A DNA stretch of 32,161 nt, from assembly GCA_033810155.1 (NCBI GenBank), contig JAPXKJ010000012.1:1-32161 (forward strand), in the 5' to 3' direction. Source of the stretch: UBA3907 sp033810155 (lineage in GTDB: Bacteria; Bacillota; Sulfobacillia; Fermentithermobacillales; Fermentithermobacillaceae). Shown in pieces: positions 31,468 to 32,161 of the stretch (position 1 is the first letter of the stretch; the number at the start of each line of letters is the position of its first letter). The notes below the pieces were generated by a model that saw nothing but the letters and a program-made list of their open reading frames with translations, did no database searches and was not told where the DNA came from. A program made the position numbers and the translations under genes.

Positions 31468-32161
31468 TTGACGAAAAAAATACTGATCGTAGACGACGAA
31501 GAAGCTATAGTCAAGTTAGTGGCGTACCACCTCGAAAGAGACGGATACGATACTCTGGTCGCCTATGACGGAAAAACCGCGCTGAAGATCATTAGGGAAC
31601 ATGACTTGGATCTCGTAATCCTCGACATAATGCTCCCGGAGATTTCAGGATGGGACGTACTTAGAGTCGCAAGAAGCGAGGGAAAATCCTTCCCTGTAAT
31701 CCTTCTGAGCGCTAGAGACGAGGAAGTTGACCGAGTGGCAGGCCTTGAACTTGGCGCAGACGACTACGTCACAAAACCATTCTCTCCTCGCGAGCTCGTC
31801 GCACGGGTAAGGGCTCAATTACGGCGTATGGATATCGCAACATCGGAAGCAGAGAAGGAAGAAAACGTAACGGAAAGTACACCCCGCCCCGATAGCATCG
31901 ATCCTATGACCTATTCTTCTGCGATTCGAGGACAATCTGCAGTCTCTCGTGACAGGATTTTAACCGTAGGTTATGTTACAGCTAACATAGATACCAGGGA
32001 AGTGTTTGTGTCTCAAAAACCTGTGGACCTTACCGCAAAGGAATTCGACCTTATGGTATACATGATGAATCGGCCAAGAAGAGTGTTTACTAGGGGAGAC
32101 CTGCTATCTGCAGTATGGGGTTATGATTTCGAGGGAGATACGCGTACTGTAGACGTACACA
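31468..32161 (+). CDS. phoP: PhoB/PhoP-type response regulator (3' end cut by window)
   Basis: The first 231 residues. Receiver domain with the acidic pocket (Asp9, Asp10), phospho-acceptor Asp53 (LVILDIMLPEISG), LSAR and DDYVTKPFSPREL. A linker of about 40 residues rich in Ser, Glu and Pro follows, longer than usual, then an OmpR-type winged-helix domain (LTAKEFDLMVYMMNRPRRVFTRGDLL, VWGYDF, RTVDVH). The TTG at 31468 is chosen because GAGGGG lies 7 bases upstream; the ATG at 31461 is in another frame. The position opposite pstSCA supports a phosphate-starvation regulator. The sensor kinase is presumably beyond the window. Confidence 0.88.
   Translation, partial: MTKKILIVDDEEAIVKLVAYHLERDGYDTLVAYDGKTALKIIREHDLDLVILDIMLPEISGWDVLRVARSEGKSFPVILLSARDEEVDRVAGLELGADDYVTKPFSPRELVARVRAQLRRMDIATSEAEKEENVTESTPRPDSIDPMTYSSAIRGQSAVSRDRILTVGYVTANIDTREVFVSQKPVDLTAKEFDLMVYMMNRPRRVFTRGDLLSAVWGYDFEGDTRTVDVH

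Overview
The window looks like a chromosomal scaffold piece from an anaerobic, peptide- and amino-acid-using member of the Firmicutes (Bacillota), probably clostridial in the broad sense. The evidence is strong purine-rich ribosome binding sites, frequent TTG starts (tldD, dapB, the M42 peptidase, the dehydratase/activase fusion, the pyruvyl-transferase-like gene and the response regulator), a YtrA-type GntR regulator with its ABC transporter, a YerB-like (DUF3048) lipoprotein, oligoendopeptidase F, an ornithine-racemase-like enzyme and an ATP-activated 2-hydroxyacyl-CoA dehydratase-like system. I cannot name genus or species. A run of 100 N (15848-15947) is flanked by two identical 127-bp sequences, which marks this as a scaffolded, probably metagenomic, assembly.

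Layout. 1-437 (-): 5' part of a Nudix ADP-ribose pyrophosphatase. 727-6743 (+): tldD, tldE, dapB and a HerA-like ATPase, closely spaced. 6744-8850: an AT-richer stretch with a membrane-anchored polysaccharide deacetylase, a possible gene remnant on the other strand, and an orphan sensor-like membrane protein ending at a clear terminator. 8909-9874 (-): nitronate monooxygenase/FabK-like enzyme with a cysteine-rich tail. 10320-12107 (+): pepF behind a long, partly structured leader. 12274-15704 (-): M42 aminopeptidase, OYE-type flavin oxidoreductase and ornithine-racemase-like enzyme. 16307-19256 (+): a two-gene dehydratase-like system whose second protein is a fusion to the ATP-dependent activator. 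19322-25772: DUF3048 lipoprotein (-), mscL (+), plsY (-), asparaginase (-), and a polysaccharide pyruvyl-transferase/FrhB-like ferredoxin pair (-). 25912-27899 (+): an autoregulated-looking GntR-ABC ATPase-permease operon. 27979-31178 (-): pstS-pstC-pstA without pstB or phoU, divergent from a PhoB/PhoP-type response regulator (31468 to the window end), with PhoP-box-like repeats between them.

The feature that ties the window together is a family of short palindromic repeats of about 33 bp (arms GTGAAGCAG / CTGCTTCAC around a core containing GTACCGTCCCC). It occurs at eight intergenic loci. At two of them, two copies stand head to head around a conserved spacer of about 22 nt, forming an element of about 88 bp that resembles a REPIN. 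Several genes (orr-like, asparaginase, ABC permease, pstA) end with a stop codon lying inside a repeat arm. One copy ends exactly where a consensus -35 box begins. No REP-type transposase is present in the window.

Functionally the genes suggest peptide uptake and degradation (PepF, M42, TldD/E), amino-acid conversion (asparaginase, ornithine racemase), reductive radical-type chemistry (dehydratase/activase), envelope building (deacetylase, PlsY, pyruvyl transferase, DapB) and phosphate-starvation control.
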